64,000 bases of DNA from Chaetorhynchus papuensis (taxonomy: Eukaryota > Chordata > Aves > Passeriformes > Rhipiduridae). The notes beneath the pieces were generated by a model. The model was not told the DNA's origin and did not search any database. It was given only the letters and a program-made list of their open reading frames with translations. The stretch lies in contig VWYX01000010.1 of assembly GCA_013396525.1 (NCBI GenBank), forward strand, positions 2,627,008 through 2,691,007, read 5' to 3'. The translations under genes and the position numbers were made by a program. Below are positions 48,362 through 60,010 of this stretch, in pieces (within the stretch, counting starts at the first letter, position 1; each line of letters starts with the position of its first letter).

Positions 48362-51275
48362 TTTCAGCTTCTCACAGTTCTGCACAAAATTGTCAAATGC
48401 TTTGTTATGAAACGATAAGGGTGGTTAGGATTTCAGTCATCCCCTGGGTCTCTTGCCAGTCCATGGCCAGAAATCAGTCCTTTGCCTTATGCAGAAACCA
48501 ACAGGGAAGTTGCTGATTAACTGCAACAGGTATCCACATGGCAGAGTCCTAATACCCAGCTTTTCACTTTGTGTGACAAGAAGAGGTTGGATAGAGGTGA
48601 GAAATGTTTTTAGTGTTCTTACTGAGGAAAAGGCTGAGTTCAGTCATTTTAGGTGAAACAGGAAAATTTAACCAGGTAAGTTCCACCAATCTATATGTTA
48701 TTTATTTTATAGTTCAGATATGATTTTTTAGTGCAGTTGGAAGTAGAAAACAGAGTTAATGGGTATGTGACATCTTAACTCTTTCAAGTTTAAAACAGCC
48801 GTGTGTAAAAACTTACTTTGGTACCTTTTATTTTCAGTAGGTGAAAATATGGAGACTGGAAGGGAGGAGTAAAGGACAAAGTGCATGTTGACTATTTCTA
48901 TTGAAACACTTTGCCTACATTTTCAAAAGGTGTACAAAACACTGAGGTAGAAATAGAAACGTATCATTATATTCTCTCTTTGCTTAGTGTTCTGAAAGAA
49001 AGAGTGACGTTTTGGAGGAGGACAAATAAAGCATGACTTGACAGTGATTAATAGTCACAAAACATAACAGAGAATGGGCCAGTGGTTAACCTGATTAAGT
49101 ATGAAAACAGGCATTTAAGGACCATCATAAACTAGAGTATCTGTACTTGTGTTTTTAGGAGACTTTTATTTCTAAACAATTAGTATTTATTGTTCTAGCT
49201 ATGTACATAACATTTTAGTATTTTTTTCCAGTAAAAAATGCAGTGTCTTATTTTTTACTGTTCTTCACACCCCAATAATTTAGCTAGATTTTAATGGTTG
49301 CTCTTACTTGGATGTTTGAGGCAAGTGCCAATTGACCTGTCACTCCTCTTTCAATTTCCAGAGGAAGATAGAGACATGTTACAAAAATAAATGTATAACA
49401 TGAAGAACAGTAGGTAGGTTATTATGGAAAGTTGGAAAATACAATGATGAGCTCACACGGAGAACCAAGAGTAACATTTCATGCCCTATGGCAGAGATAG
49501 GTAACATCCTTCATTTAGTAACAAAGAGTAACTATCAACAATATCTTTAGCTGCAGTGAAAACAAAATCAGTGACTGTGTGAACAAGCTTAACCTTTGAC
49601 AAGCTCTCTAGTGAGGGTGTGAGTTTCACATGTGGGAAAATGAGGGTCTAATATGAGGAATTTTTTGACCTCCCCTAGTACAGCCCAAAAGGTTCTTGCT
49701 TGACGCAGACTTCAACTCAACCCTGCCTTTCATGGGGATCTGCTGGCTTCCAGAAAGCACATAAAATTATATTATGAGTGAAGTGAAATGGAGAACAGCA
49801 CAACACACAAAGTGCTCTTCTGAAATGGTTCTGTTTGACACGAACTTAGTAAAGTGTAGCGTTTTCTCTTTTTTGCTGCCACTAAAACGAAGCCTGCCCC
49901 TCAGCAAATTTATACAGTACACTATGAGAGCTCAACACAGCTGCTTATAGACCATCAAGTAGAGCAGGTATTCACCAGCCCAAATGCTAGAAAGTGACCA
50001 GTGCAGTTCACAAAAACAATTACGTCAATAGCACTCCTTGTCCCTTTTGTTCTCCAGAAAAGTGTGGAAGCTGGGGTTGGTGAAAAGACACCCTCTGCAC
50101 CTGATAGAGAGAGACAGACTGTTGCCATGGTGTGGAACTGCAATTTTATAAATGTTTCAGTAAGGTCATGCCCTGCTTGATTAATTCCAAGAGTTCACAT
50201 TCATCTACAGCCACACAGCCAGCTTCCAGCAGATGTTCACAGAAGCCATTTCATGCTGACTTATAACCCTTCCTTTTTTTTCTGTGGCTAATGTATCAGG
50301 ATGGTTGTATTCTGGACACAGAAGTAACCAGTGCAAGTATCAAAAAGCAGCCTCCATTGTGCCTTCAACTGTCCTTGCATCACAGCAGCCTCAGTCAGCA
50401 ACTAACTGGTAGCAAATTTTGCCCTTCCAGAACAACCACATACTTTCCCTATAGCAAATGTGTCAGCGTGTGAACTTACTACATTTTTTCCATGTAATTT
50501 TTTATGCTTGAAAGCAGCACGCTCTCAAACACAGGAGTGACACAGTTTCTGAGGAGGTTGGGTATACTCAGTCCAAAGACAGGACAATGAACGGCAGTAA
50601 ATATTTTATATCCTATGCCCTCCTCACCTCTCCATCTCTTACACAAGCATCAGGTTGCCAGTAGTAAGGGCTAAGGGAAGGACCAGTAGGATTTGGGTTT
50701 GTAGTATGTTTTGGTACACCATAGGCTGTGATGCAATGAATGAAAGGAATACTTGCAGAACAAGAATTTCTGTTGCAGTATAAGACAGTAGAGCAGAGAT
50801 GGTTGCAAATGGCAAACCAAAAAAAAAATTATCCCGTTTATAGATTTTTCATAAACTTTTGAAACTGTATGCTTCTGCCTAATTTATGCAGATTATTGCC
50901 ATTATGAAAAAATTTATTTGCATATTTCTTATCCATATTTTTCAATGAAATTGAAGGGCAAAATCCTGGGATATGAATCTGCCCAAATTCAACTGAACAA
51001 ATGTTCACTCAGTTCCCACTGAGGTGATGAAATCATTTTAATGTGACTGTGTCTGGTAATCACAGCAGGTTACTAGTTCTCTAAGGTATTATGTCTTGAC
51101 TTGAATATTGTGAAAAATAATGTCAGATGGAAAGATAAAATTATCACTTCAGCTCATGTTTATGAAGATAGACTCTTCAAATTCCTCTTGTTTTTATGAT
51201 TTTTCTTCTGCAGAACTAGATTTCTGGAAGTCGAGCTGTTTTAATTACAGATAATTTCACCCCTCATTTGAATTA
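48362..51275. other. AT-rich region without established features
   Basis: 48.42-48.6 kb has CAGGTATCCACATGGCAGAG, close to a word in the LTR at 40.2 kb, so ERV sequence may continue to about 48.6 kb. Nothing else recognised. Confidence 0.45.
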
Positions 51276-51341
51276 TCTCTCCTCTCCTCTCCTCTCCTCT
51301 CCTCTCCTCTCCTCTCCTCTCCTCTCCTCTCCTCTCCTCTC
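51276..51341. repeat. (TCTCC)n pentanucleotide microsatellite running into a gap
   Basis: About 13 uninterrupted TCTCC units, pure pyrimidine on the plus strand, ending exactly at the start of an N run. The true array length is therefore unknown. Confidence 0.97.
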
Positions 51342-51621
51342 NNNNNNNNNNNNNNNNNNNNNNNNNNNNNNNNNNNNNNNNNNNNNNNNNNNNNNNNNNN
51401 NNNNNNNNNNNNNNNNNNNNNNNNNNNNNNNNNNNNNNNNNNNNNNNNNNNNNNNNNNNNNNNNNNNNNNNNNNNNNNNNNNNNNNNNNNNNNNNNNNNN
51501 NNNNNNNNNNNNNNNNNNNNNNNNNNNNNNNNNNNNNNNNNNNNNNNNNNNNNNNNNNNNNNNNNNNNNNNNNNNNNNNNNNNNNNNNNNNNNNNNNNNN
51601 NNNNNNNNNNNNNNNNNNNNN
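51342..51621. other. Assembly gap, 280 N
   Basis: Unknown bases; the open frames spanning it are meaningless. The right flank is non-repetitive (TGAAATGAAGG). Confidence 0.99.
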
Positions 51622-53914
51622 TGAAATGAAGGTACACTTTGATTAGACAGCTCTGAGAAAGAGGGAAGTTTAAAAAGATAAAGCAAAATTATTTTTTGAC
51701 TGATGAACTTGACAGGTTCGACTGAGGTATCAGTCCCAAACCTGCAACTGTGGATTACCACTATAGTCTTGGCACAGTCCTTTCTCCTCCCTGGGTAGAA
51801 TAGCAGGTCATAGTCTTCTTTTTCCATGTCATTTCTTCTCAGCCCATTATGCTGCTTGGTAAGAATTAATTCAGACGGAGAATCTGTGTATTTTCTAGGA
51901 TGCAGCTGACAGTGTTCTCCAGTGGAAATAAATGCCACAAACTTGCCCTGTTTACAATGAAAGCTTAGTCTCTTGCTCTGTGTTTGTCACTGGAAGTTTT
52001 ATCACCTTCAGAAACATGAGTCTTGAGACAGGTCATGGGTGTCTGTTAACCTGAAGGTCATAAACTCTTTAAATAAATAATCTTTCTTTAAAAAATATTT
52101 CTGAAATTTAGTGTAAGTTGAAGCAAGAGAATTGGTGCAGTCCATCACACACCAAGCTTGTTTTTGCCAGCACATGCTCTTAATCACTTACCAATTACTT
52201 ATGCAAACTGAAGGAGCAGGCTGCATTGTGGGGGCCCTATAAAACTAACAGTAGTGGATGTCTGTGGGGTTTGAAATTTTCTTCTTCCTTTTTTTACTGC
52301 TTCTGACCAGGGTTTACTTCAGCTGTCAAAAGGCAACCGCTCACGATTATGGTGCAGATAATTACAAAGAAAAAGTAATCTCATTTAAAAAAAGCAAAGA
52401 AATGTTGGATGATTATGGGTGCAAAAGGTTTTTTGATTTAAAACTAGGTTTCTTGTTCTATTATGCTGTAATTCTTTCCTAGCTGTTCTGTATGCTTTCA
52501 ATTATTTTAAGGGTGAACAGCATATCTTCTTCCAATTTTTATGCCCACCTTTCCTGTGTGCAATTGTATCATAGCTGCTATTTGTCATATAAACATAGCA
52601 TGAAGTGATGTGGAGAACTGTTAAAAGGCAGAGCAAAGGGTTGATCAATGTGCAATCCTTTAAGTGTTTTCCTTAACTTGCGTAACTATGTTTAATTATT
52701 TAATTTAGAAAGTATGCACCATTTTGATGTGCTATGGTGACCAGTGGCAAGAGAAATTCCCTGCAGGAATGGACCTTTGAGAGTCTCTGAGATCCTACAG
52801 GGAAATCAATGACATTTTAATCTGAATTAGACATAGTTCCTGCAGAGAGGAATCTGAGCAAGCCTCCAGAAAACTGCTGATTCTTTTAGTAAATAAGACA
52901 TTTTTCTGCTTTGCTATCATAGTACTGTAAAGATTTTCTGATGGAAATTTGCAAACGAATTGTTTGATATAGAAGGTATCTGTATATTTTTAGATGAAAA
53001 AATGTTGGTTTAAATTCTATATCAGGTTAAATACAAGCAATAGTTAGATTAATCTTTTTTTTTTTTATATCTGGTCTTTTGAAGATTAAAACCAATCCAT
53101 GCATAATCCCTTGCTGCTAGCCAGAATGCATTTTTAAAATGTTCCTTTAATTATCTAAACACTAGGAATTGCACATTGTATAACATCATATGATCTTATC
53201 TAAAGTATTATTAATAGATTACTGTGTTAGAAAATGCAGGAAAATCCCTCTTTGTAATTTTCCTGTGTACTTCATTCTCTCTCTCCTCTATACATTTGAA
53301 AATTTCCCTTCCTTGTTCATAGAAGTAGTATAAACCCAGAATGTTCTGCATGTTCAGAGAGGGTCTCAATACCACTATTAAATTAAGTTCTCATGAATAT
53401 AGCTTGTTGGGACTTCCTGAATCTTTCTGATTTTAAATTTTTATTTAATTTTTTTGGCATGGGGAAGACTGTCTTGTGTAAATTGAAAGGTTTTCAAAAC
53501 AGTGCAACTTTTTCTGACAGACTTTCCAGTTTTCTTTCATTTGCCCAGCTCTTTAGATGATCTGCTATAAGTTTTTGTGTGTCTTTCCTTAAGATTATCA
53601 GAAAACCAGGAATCCCAGATGCCCATGTTCCCAAGCTCTGGGCAGCTCTACCATGTGTGACAAAGTATTGTGTAGGTTTTCCAGTGACTATGATTCTGTG
53701 AAAAACCCGCCTTGCATTTCCCCAAGACCTGGTATTTTTGACATTCTATCCTGAAATCTGGGATTGCCATTCTCTTGCTGGGTTTCTTTTCCATGAAAAA
53801 CTCATTGGTCAAAATTATGAGGCAGAAATCTTAATTTTCTGTCAGATTCCTTGTGAATTTGATGCTATAATTTAGTTGTTCCTCATCTCTGGGAGTTCTC
53901 CCATTCTCCAACCT
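51622..53914. other. AT-rich region without recognised features
   Basis: No gene, RNA or element seen. Confidence 0.5.
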
Positions 53915-54708
53915 CTTCATTTCCAGAAGGAGAGGATCCTGGACAATACAGGTATGTCAGCCTGACCTTGGTGCCTGGCAATGTTATGGAAGAGACCATC
54001 TTGAGTGAGATCACACAGCACATATCGGATGGCCAAGGCATCAGGCCCAGCCAGCATGGACTGACGAGGGGCAGGTCCTGCCTGACCAACCTGATCTCCT
54101 CTTATGACTAGGTGACCCGCCTGGTGGATGAGGGGAAGGCTGTGTCTACCTGGACTTCAGCAAAGCCTTTGGTACCATCTCCCACAGCACTCTCCTGGAA
54201 AAGCTGGCAGCCCACGGCTTGGACAGGTGCACCCTTCGCTGGGTTAAGAACTGGCTGGACAGCAGGGCCCAGAGAGTGCTGAACGGTGCTGCATCCAGTA
54301 GGTGGCTGGTCACTAGAGGTGTCTGTCCCTCAGGGATCAGTGCTGGGCCCAGTTCTGCTCAATATGCTTATCAATGATCTGAATGAGAGAATCAAATATA
54401 CCCTCAGTAAATTCATGGACAACACCAGGTAGGGTGGGAGCGTTGATCTGCTGGTGGGTAGGAAGGCTCTGCAGAGATATCTGGACAGGCTGGATCCAAG
54501 GGCCAAGACCATCCATGAGGCTCAAGGAGGTCAAGTGCCAGGTCCTGCACTTCAGCTACAAATTCAGGCAGCACTACAGGCTGGGAAAAATGTGGTTGGA
54601 AAACTGTCTGGAGGAAAAGGACCTAGGGGTGCTGGTCAACAGCAGCTGAGCATGAGCCAGCACATGCCCAGGTGGCCAAGAAGGCCAATGGCATTCTGAG
54701 TTGTCTTC
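53915..54708 (+). mobile_element. CR1 ORF2 reverse-transcriptase fragment, plus strand, broken
   Basis: A piece of CR1 ORF2 covering much of the reverse-transcriptase domain, readable only by changing frame. Recognisable in order are YVSLTLVPG-like sequence (about 53950), SQHGLTRGRSCLTNL-like sequence (54050), YLDFSKAFGT (about 54150, the first catalytic-aspartate motif), LRWVKNWLDS (54240), GSVLGP-like sequence (about 54340) and, near 54410, FMDN at the site of the catalytic FADD. The second catalytic aspartate is thus changed to N as well as the frame being broken. The usual CR1 3' tail is missing: homology stops near GGCATTCTGAG (54708). The element is non-functional. Confidence 0.9.
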
Positions 54709-57700
54709 AAAAAACCTTCATCTATGCTACTATATTGTGCTGGCATTATTGAAGATCTGCATGATCTGATTCAGCCTTTAGTGGATTTTCCTAGACATAG
54801 GCTGCTCTTTTTAGGAGAAATGACAGCAATCATTCTCTTGACCCAGTCAAATGCTTTTTTTACTTTGCCTTAAACCCCTATTCTTAAAATAGTTTGAAGA
54901 TGTTAGTTTTAGTTCTATACATTGACTGCAAAAGGGCTAAATGCAACAGTATCAGCACATAAAAAGAGATTCATATGCTGTCCATTTACAATTATTCTTT
55001 TAATATAAAAGAATTTTTATATCGTTTTCCCGAATGCAGGTGTTCACACGTTGTTCCAATCCATTTCATTTAAATGAGTGAATTCATATCAATTTATCTA
55101 AGAGTTGTGCAACTAAGTCCTAATAAAGGTGCTCTTCTTAATGCTGAGAGAAATTGCTATGGTTCTGTAGCTTTTCTTAGTTTTATGTTTTTGAATGGCA
55201 GACACTAGATTGTGTTTGAGAACTCGCACAAGAGAACCTAAAACACGAAGAATTGCAATAGAAGAAAATGCAAGGACAAATGTGTAAATGCTTAGAATTC
55301 CTTTTATAAAAATCTTATTGGTAAAGTTTATAACACTTCAGAAGAGCCATATTTTAACTTAGAGCAAACTTGTTTGACTAAAAAAATACATTATTGCATT
55401 TATCTACATATGTAATCCAGCAACATCCAAACATGCAAATGGATAAAACTGACTTTTCAGACGAAATTCATCAGCCCTCCAATTCTTTCAATAAACCAAT
55501 ATAATACCAAAGGACAGGGCAAATTTTTACTGTTTCTTCGATCAACCAATAACTTTTTTTCCAATTCCAGTTTCTTGATAGGTTTTAAAAAAAATTATTA
55601 CTGTTATTATTATTAGAAGGAGAAGAAGAAGGGGGAGTTTAAGGAACCTATACAAAGAGGTTGACAAAATAGGTGCTGTTTGAGGATGTCCTTCACCCAG
55701 TCTGAAAATTTTCAATTTTCTATATAAGGGCAATAAGAAAGGTTTTCGGGACTGCTGGCAGGGAAAATATGTGCCTATATGCATTTTTTTCTTCTCAGAC
55801 ACCATCATTCTTTATTAAATAATCAAACTTCTGCCATTCTAGCATCATTAACTGCCCACTTTTTGTACCAGTGCCATTTGTCAGAGACTGGGCTTCCTAA
55901 CAACATGTCACTTTCTTCCAGGATGGAAGAGCATGGATGTAAACAAATATAATGTTCTGTGACTTTTTGGAGCATTACAGTCAGAGATAAATGCTTACAT
56001 GCTGTATTCAGGAAATGATGTGTCAACAATCCAGTGTGATTAACCTATTTGGACAAACCAAGAACTGGAGTTCATATACAGTGTCAATACATGGTTTACT
56101 GTTGAATTGACAGCACTGCGTGGAGATACTGTCTGTACTGTTTGATGAGCACTACTATAAACAAAATCTTAATCCCAAAGAGCATGCAATTTAGTATGAA
56201 ACAAAGAGACCATAAACTATCACTGCGAACAGCAGGCATGAAGGAGAAGGTGTGGCAAGAGCAAATCGGAGTAGTTCTGTATAGTTTTGATACGGTCTGA
56301 ATCAGTTTATTTTTCTTAAATAAATAAATTTAAGACTGAGCACACCTAGTCAGATTAGCAGTTGATTCCTTGCAGGCCATGAAACTACGATGTATATTTG
56401 CAGGGACTGAAAGCAGAATGTGATCTGGTATGGTTTGCCACAGAAACTAATACCAGGAAAGAGAAAAGGAGACTATTATGTACTGAAGCACAGAGTTGTG
56501 ATGCCACTGAATACTCAGTCACTCAGGGGTTTGCCACGATGGACCTGAAGGGAAAAGCAAAAAAAATTGATTAAACAGAAAGATTATAGTTGTGAAGGGC
56601 GTTGAAGGTGCAAATGAGACATTTGCATATGATGCTATAGAAAATGAGGAGATAATAAAGACATTCAGATAGGAATAATATAGAGTGACAAGCAAAAAGG
56701 ATGTTCTTAGGTGATGCGTTTTGAAAGGATTGAAAATTTCCAACTTGCATAATGACATGTTAGTGATGAGCACTTTGAAGGTCAAAGCAACATTTTTATC
56801 TGTGAACCTTCTGATGCCCATGAATTATCCTCAAACCAACAAATTCACCAGGGTTAAAATAAATTTCCTCAAGGTCAACACATTCTACAAATAGAGTAAC
56901 ATACAGACTTCTTTGACTAATATAATCCCAAATTAGCACATTAGGAAATCTGTAAGAGACTGCATACTTAATGCACTGGAGAGAAGAACAGATTTAGTTT
57001 TTACATGATTAAATAAAGTCAAAATAAAACTGTTTTAGAGGAGTAAATAAACGATTCATTATTTTGTGTCTGATATTTGTCAAAAGGCCAGGGAGATAAT
57101 GACTTTGGATCTTCCTGCAAGGACCATCAACGTTTTTGGCAGCTATCATGTTCAGAGCTCGGCTTTGTTTCAATGGGTACGTGTGATGGCTGTATTTGTG
57201 TGTAGTGCAACCCTGTAGCAGTAGATCTAAAGCACAGAACTGCCACTGAAGAGGATTCAATGCCCATGCAATAAGTCTATCAGGAGAATTTATTTCAGGC
57301 TCTCTGCTACCTGGTCCAGTGTTTCCATTGTCCACCAGCAGCTTGAACCGATTGGGTGTGCTCCTGAACCACAACTTCTGTTTTAGCCATGCCCGAAAGA
57401 AACCCAGTTCATGTGCCTTATAACAGCTTGGTGATGTGAACCAGAACACTGAGAGTGATCCAGAGATCTGAGTCAAAATTGCACCCAAGGTTTATACCGA
57501 AGAAAGGCACACACATGTACACAGATTCATTGACGTGGATCTGGCCCTCACTCCCTGAAAGAAGCTTTATTCCCTTCCCTATAGCTCCTACAACTTGCAA
57601 AATCTGGATAGCATCATAGCCCTTCTACCTAAAGGCCTCTAGGCACAAGCTGTAGGTAGATCTCTTTGTTCCTTTAGAACATGTTATTATAAATGCTAAT

Positions 57701-58540
57701 TTCAGCATTCCTGCACATGCTTGATGAAATGATTAAAAGAACCTTATAGACACTAGCCAGGAAACACTAATTTTGGAAATAATTTAGACTCTCTGAAGAT
57801 AAGCAAAAGCATGATAGACAGCATTATGCTACCTGAGTTGGAAATCTGAGTGAAAAAGACTAAGGGGCAAATATTTCATTTTAAATATAAGAATGGATAA
57901 GTGAAAGGAATAGTAAGAAGACAATTTCAATTTTATGTAGTTATAAAAATGCAATTCCAATTGCAACACTTTTATGAATACAAATTAAATCACGTGATAA
58001 GTGATGAAAATTCGTTTCATCCAGATGGTCCCTATCACTGGGTAGTAAGGAGACACAGTATGGAAGACAGGACTAGAGGAAGAATATTCTCTAAAAGTGA
58101 TGACAGGATAGAGTTATATGCTTATAGTAACTGGATTGTTGATTCATGAGGTAAAGGACAATCACACATTTAGGAAAGTCTCCATTCTTCCTTCCCTGGT
58201 AGGACAAGGTTGTAGAAGCATCCCTCAGCATGTCCTCTTTCTGTCCTACAGGCTATGTATCATGTCTCTCCATGTTCAAAGTCCCACTGGATGCTACAGT
58301 GCTGTTCAGATACAAGTTCACAGGACATTATTCATTTTAACAGGCATTGGAAGAACTGAATTAAAATCCAATGTAGAAGAATTCTTTGAAATGTGTGTAA
58401 TTTGCTGCAGTGTCGGTGGGAACTATTGTATCCTGCTGATAGAATCTGGATCTAGAGCTATCAGACAGTGTGGCCCATTATGCCCTTTTTTTGTTCTTCT
58501 TCTGTCCCTCAAAGAATTCAAAATCTTTTCATATCAAGGA
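54709..58540. other. AT-rich region without established genes
   Basis: A TTA/GAA-rich simple run lies at 55587-55635. The longest frame is minus 57009-57488 (159 codons), with no recognisable domain. Nothing else called. Confidence 0.5.
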
Positions 58541-58741
58541 AGAAAAGCTATCCGCAAGGACAAGCTCAAGAAGGGGATCCATGAGAACCTCATGAAGTTC
58601 AAAAAGTCCAAGAGCAAGATGCTGCACCCATGTTGGGGTAGTCCCAGACACGGCTACAGACTGGGAAAAGACCTCATTGAGAGTGGTCCGGCAGAAGAGG
58701 ACTGAAGAGGAGTTCTTCTGGATGAAATTCTGGACCTGAGC
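58541..58741 (+). mobile_element. CR1 fragment, left part of a split element
   Basis: A segment of CR1 ORF2 containing GGATCCATGAGAACCTCATG, AGCAAGATGCTGCACCC and GAAATTCTGGACCTGAGC, equivalent to the IHENLMKF to LDMS region of CR1. It ends at 58741, and the homology resumes at 59363, so the two parts are one element interrupted by an insertion. The 195-codon open frame at 58118-58705 merely runs into it. The left boundary is approximate. Confidence 0.88.
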
Positions 58742-59362
58742 TGTTACAAAGCAAGAGAGTGGAGTTTTATTGTTGAATATTCAGTACCATCCACTTCACT
58801 GCTTGGGGTGGGAGAGAGGTGTGGTTTTGTCAGGAAAGGCAAAGGGGCTGAGGGCAGAAGAGTGTGGATCTCTTTTGATCAGGGCTGGAGAAAGGGTGGG
58901 GGGCAGGGCTGGGATTCCTGCTTTGGAGAGATGTTGCAGTGCCCACACCACTAATGATGCCACCATCCCCACCATGGCAGCACAATTCTTGACTCAAATG
59001 AAATAGATTTCAAGGTTTTTGCTTTTTGTTCCCTATGGTTCACCAGATTTGGGGAGGGCATTAAATCTTGTGAGGTCATTTGTCACTTTGTTTCTCTTTG
59101 TTCTTTCCCAGCCCAGCACCAGGGCCCTCTGCCATCCTGGTTTTGCTATGGGGCGACCAGGTGATATCTTGCCTTTGTTGGTTAAATCATTTTTCTTTTT
59201 TGTATGATTTTCTTTTTATTGCTGTGTTTATTGCTATTTTCTGTAGTAAATTGTCACTCTAATGTATAATTGCTCTGAGGTTTCTTGGGCTTCTCCTCCA
59301 CTATCGAAAGGGGGTGGTTTGAGCGGTTTTAAGTTCCCGGCTGAGTTTTTACAACCACCACA
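58742..59362 (+). mobile_element. 621-bp solo LTR inserted in a CR1
   Basis: It begins TGTTACAAAGC and ends CAACCACCACA. It is flanked by perfect 5-bp duplications, TGAGC at 58737-58741 and TGAGC at 59363-59367. Five bases is the duplication size usual for ERVL/gamma-type integrases. The host CR1 reads straight through once the LTR and one TGAGC are removed. Poly(A)-like AGTAAA at 59245-59250 and T-rich sequence support plus orientation. No internal retroviral sequence remains, so it is a recombined solo LTR. The open frames at 58770-59262 are not genes. Confidence 0.88.
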
Positions 59363-60010
59363 TGAGCCGACAGTGTGCGCTCACAGCCCAGAATGAAAAC
59401 TGTCCTGGATTGCGCCAAAAGAAGTGTGACCAGCAGGGTGAGAGAGATGATTCTGGTGATCTCCTCTGACCTTTGAGTCCCCACCTGGGGTGCTGCATCC
59501 AGCTCTGGGGTCCTAAGCACAATAAAGATGCAGACCTCTTGGGGCAGGTCCAGAAGAGGGCCATGAAGACAATCAGAGGGCTGGACCACCTCTCCTATGA
59601 AGACAGGCTGGGAGAGCTGGGGTTGTTCAACCCTGGGGAAGAGAAGGCTTTGGGGGAGACCTTAACTAGCCCTCCGGTACCTAAAGCTGGCTTAGACGAA
59701 AGAGGGAGAGTGACTCTTTCACAAGGATTGATAGTGATTTGACAAGGAGGAACAGTTTTAAACTAAAAGCTTAGTGGTTTAGATTACATGTCAGCAAGAA
59801 ATTCTTTACTCAGAGTGCGATGAGACACTGGAAGAGGTTGTCCCGAGAAGCTGTGGCTGTCCCATCACTGGAAGTATCCAATGTCAGGCTGAATCAGGCT
59901 CTGAGCAACTTGGAATAATGGAAGATGTCCCTGTCCAGGGTAGGAACATTGGACTAGGTTATCTTTAAGGTCCTTTCCAATGCAGGCCATTCTTTGACCC
60001 TCTGATGAAT
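59363..60010 (+). mobile_element. CR1 3' end, right part of a split element
   Basis: It continues the CR1 from TGAGCCGACAGTGTGCGCTC through GTCCCCACCTGGGGTGCTGC, GACAGGCTGGGAGAGCTGGG, GAAATTCTTTACTCAGAG and AAGGTCCTTTCCAATGCAGG to a degenerate terminal repeat near CATTCTTTGACCCTCTG. It includes the end of ORF2 and the 3' untranslated region, with frameshifts. Together with 58541-58741 it makes about 850 bases of a 5'-truncated CR1. Confidence 0.93.

Noticed and set aside
47531..48560. Possible nested LTR pair, from two words shared with the LTR at 39.9 kb (AGTAGAAAGAT and CAGGTATCCACA) spaced 1 kb apart instead of 130 bases
   Set aside because: The shared words are short enough to recur by chance; without an alignment the nested model is not supported.
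51257..51938. Frames of up to 221 codons rich in a RGEER-type repeat
   Set aside because: Translation of a pentanucleotide microsatellite and an N gap.
58118..58705. 195-codon plus frame that looks protein-like at its C-terminal end
   Set aside because: The last 50 or so codons are CR1 ORF2; the preceding part has no recognised domain and the frame is a chance join.
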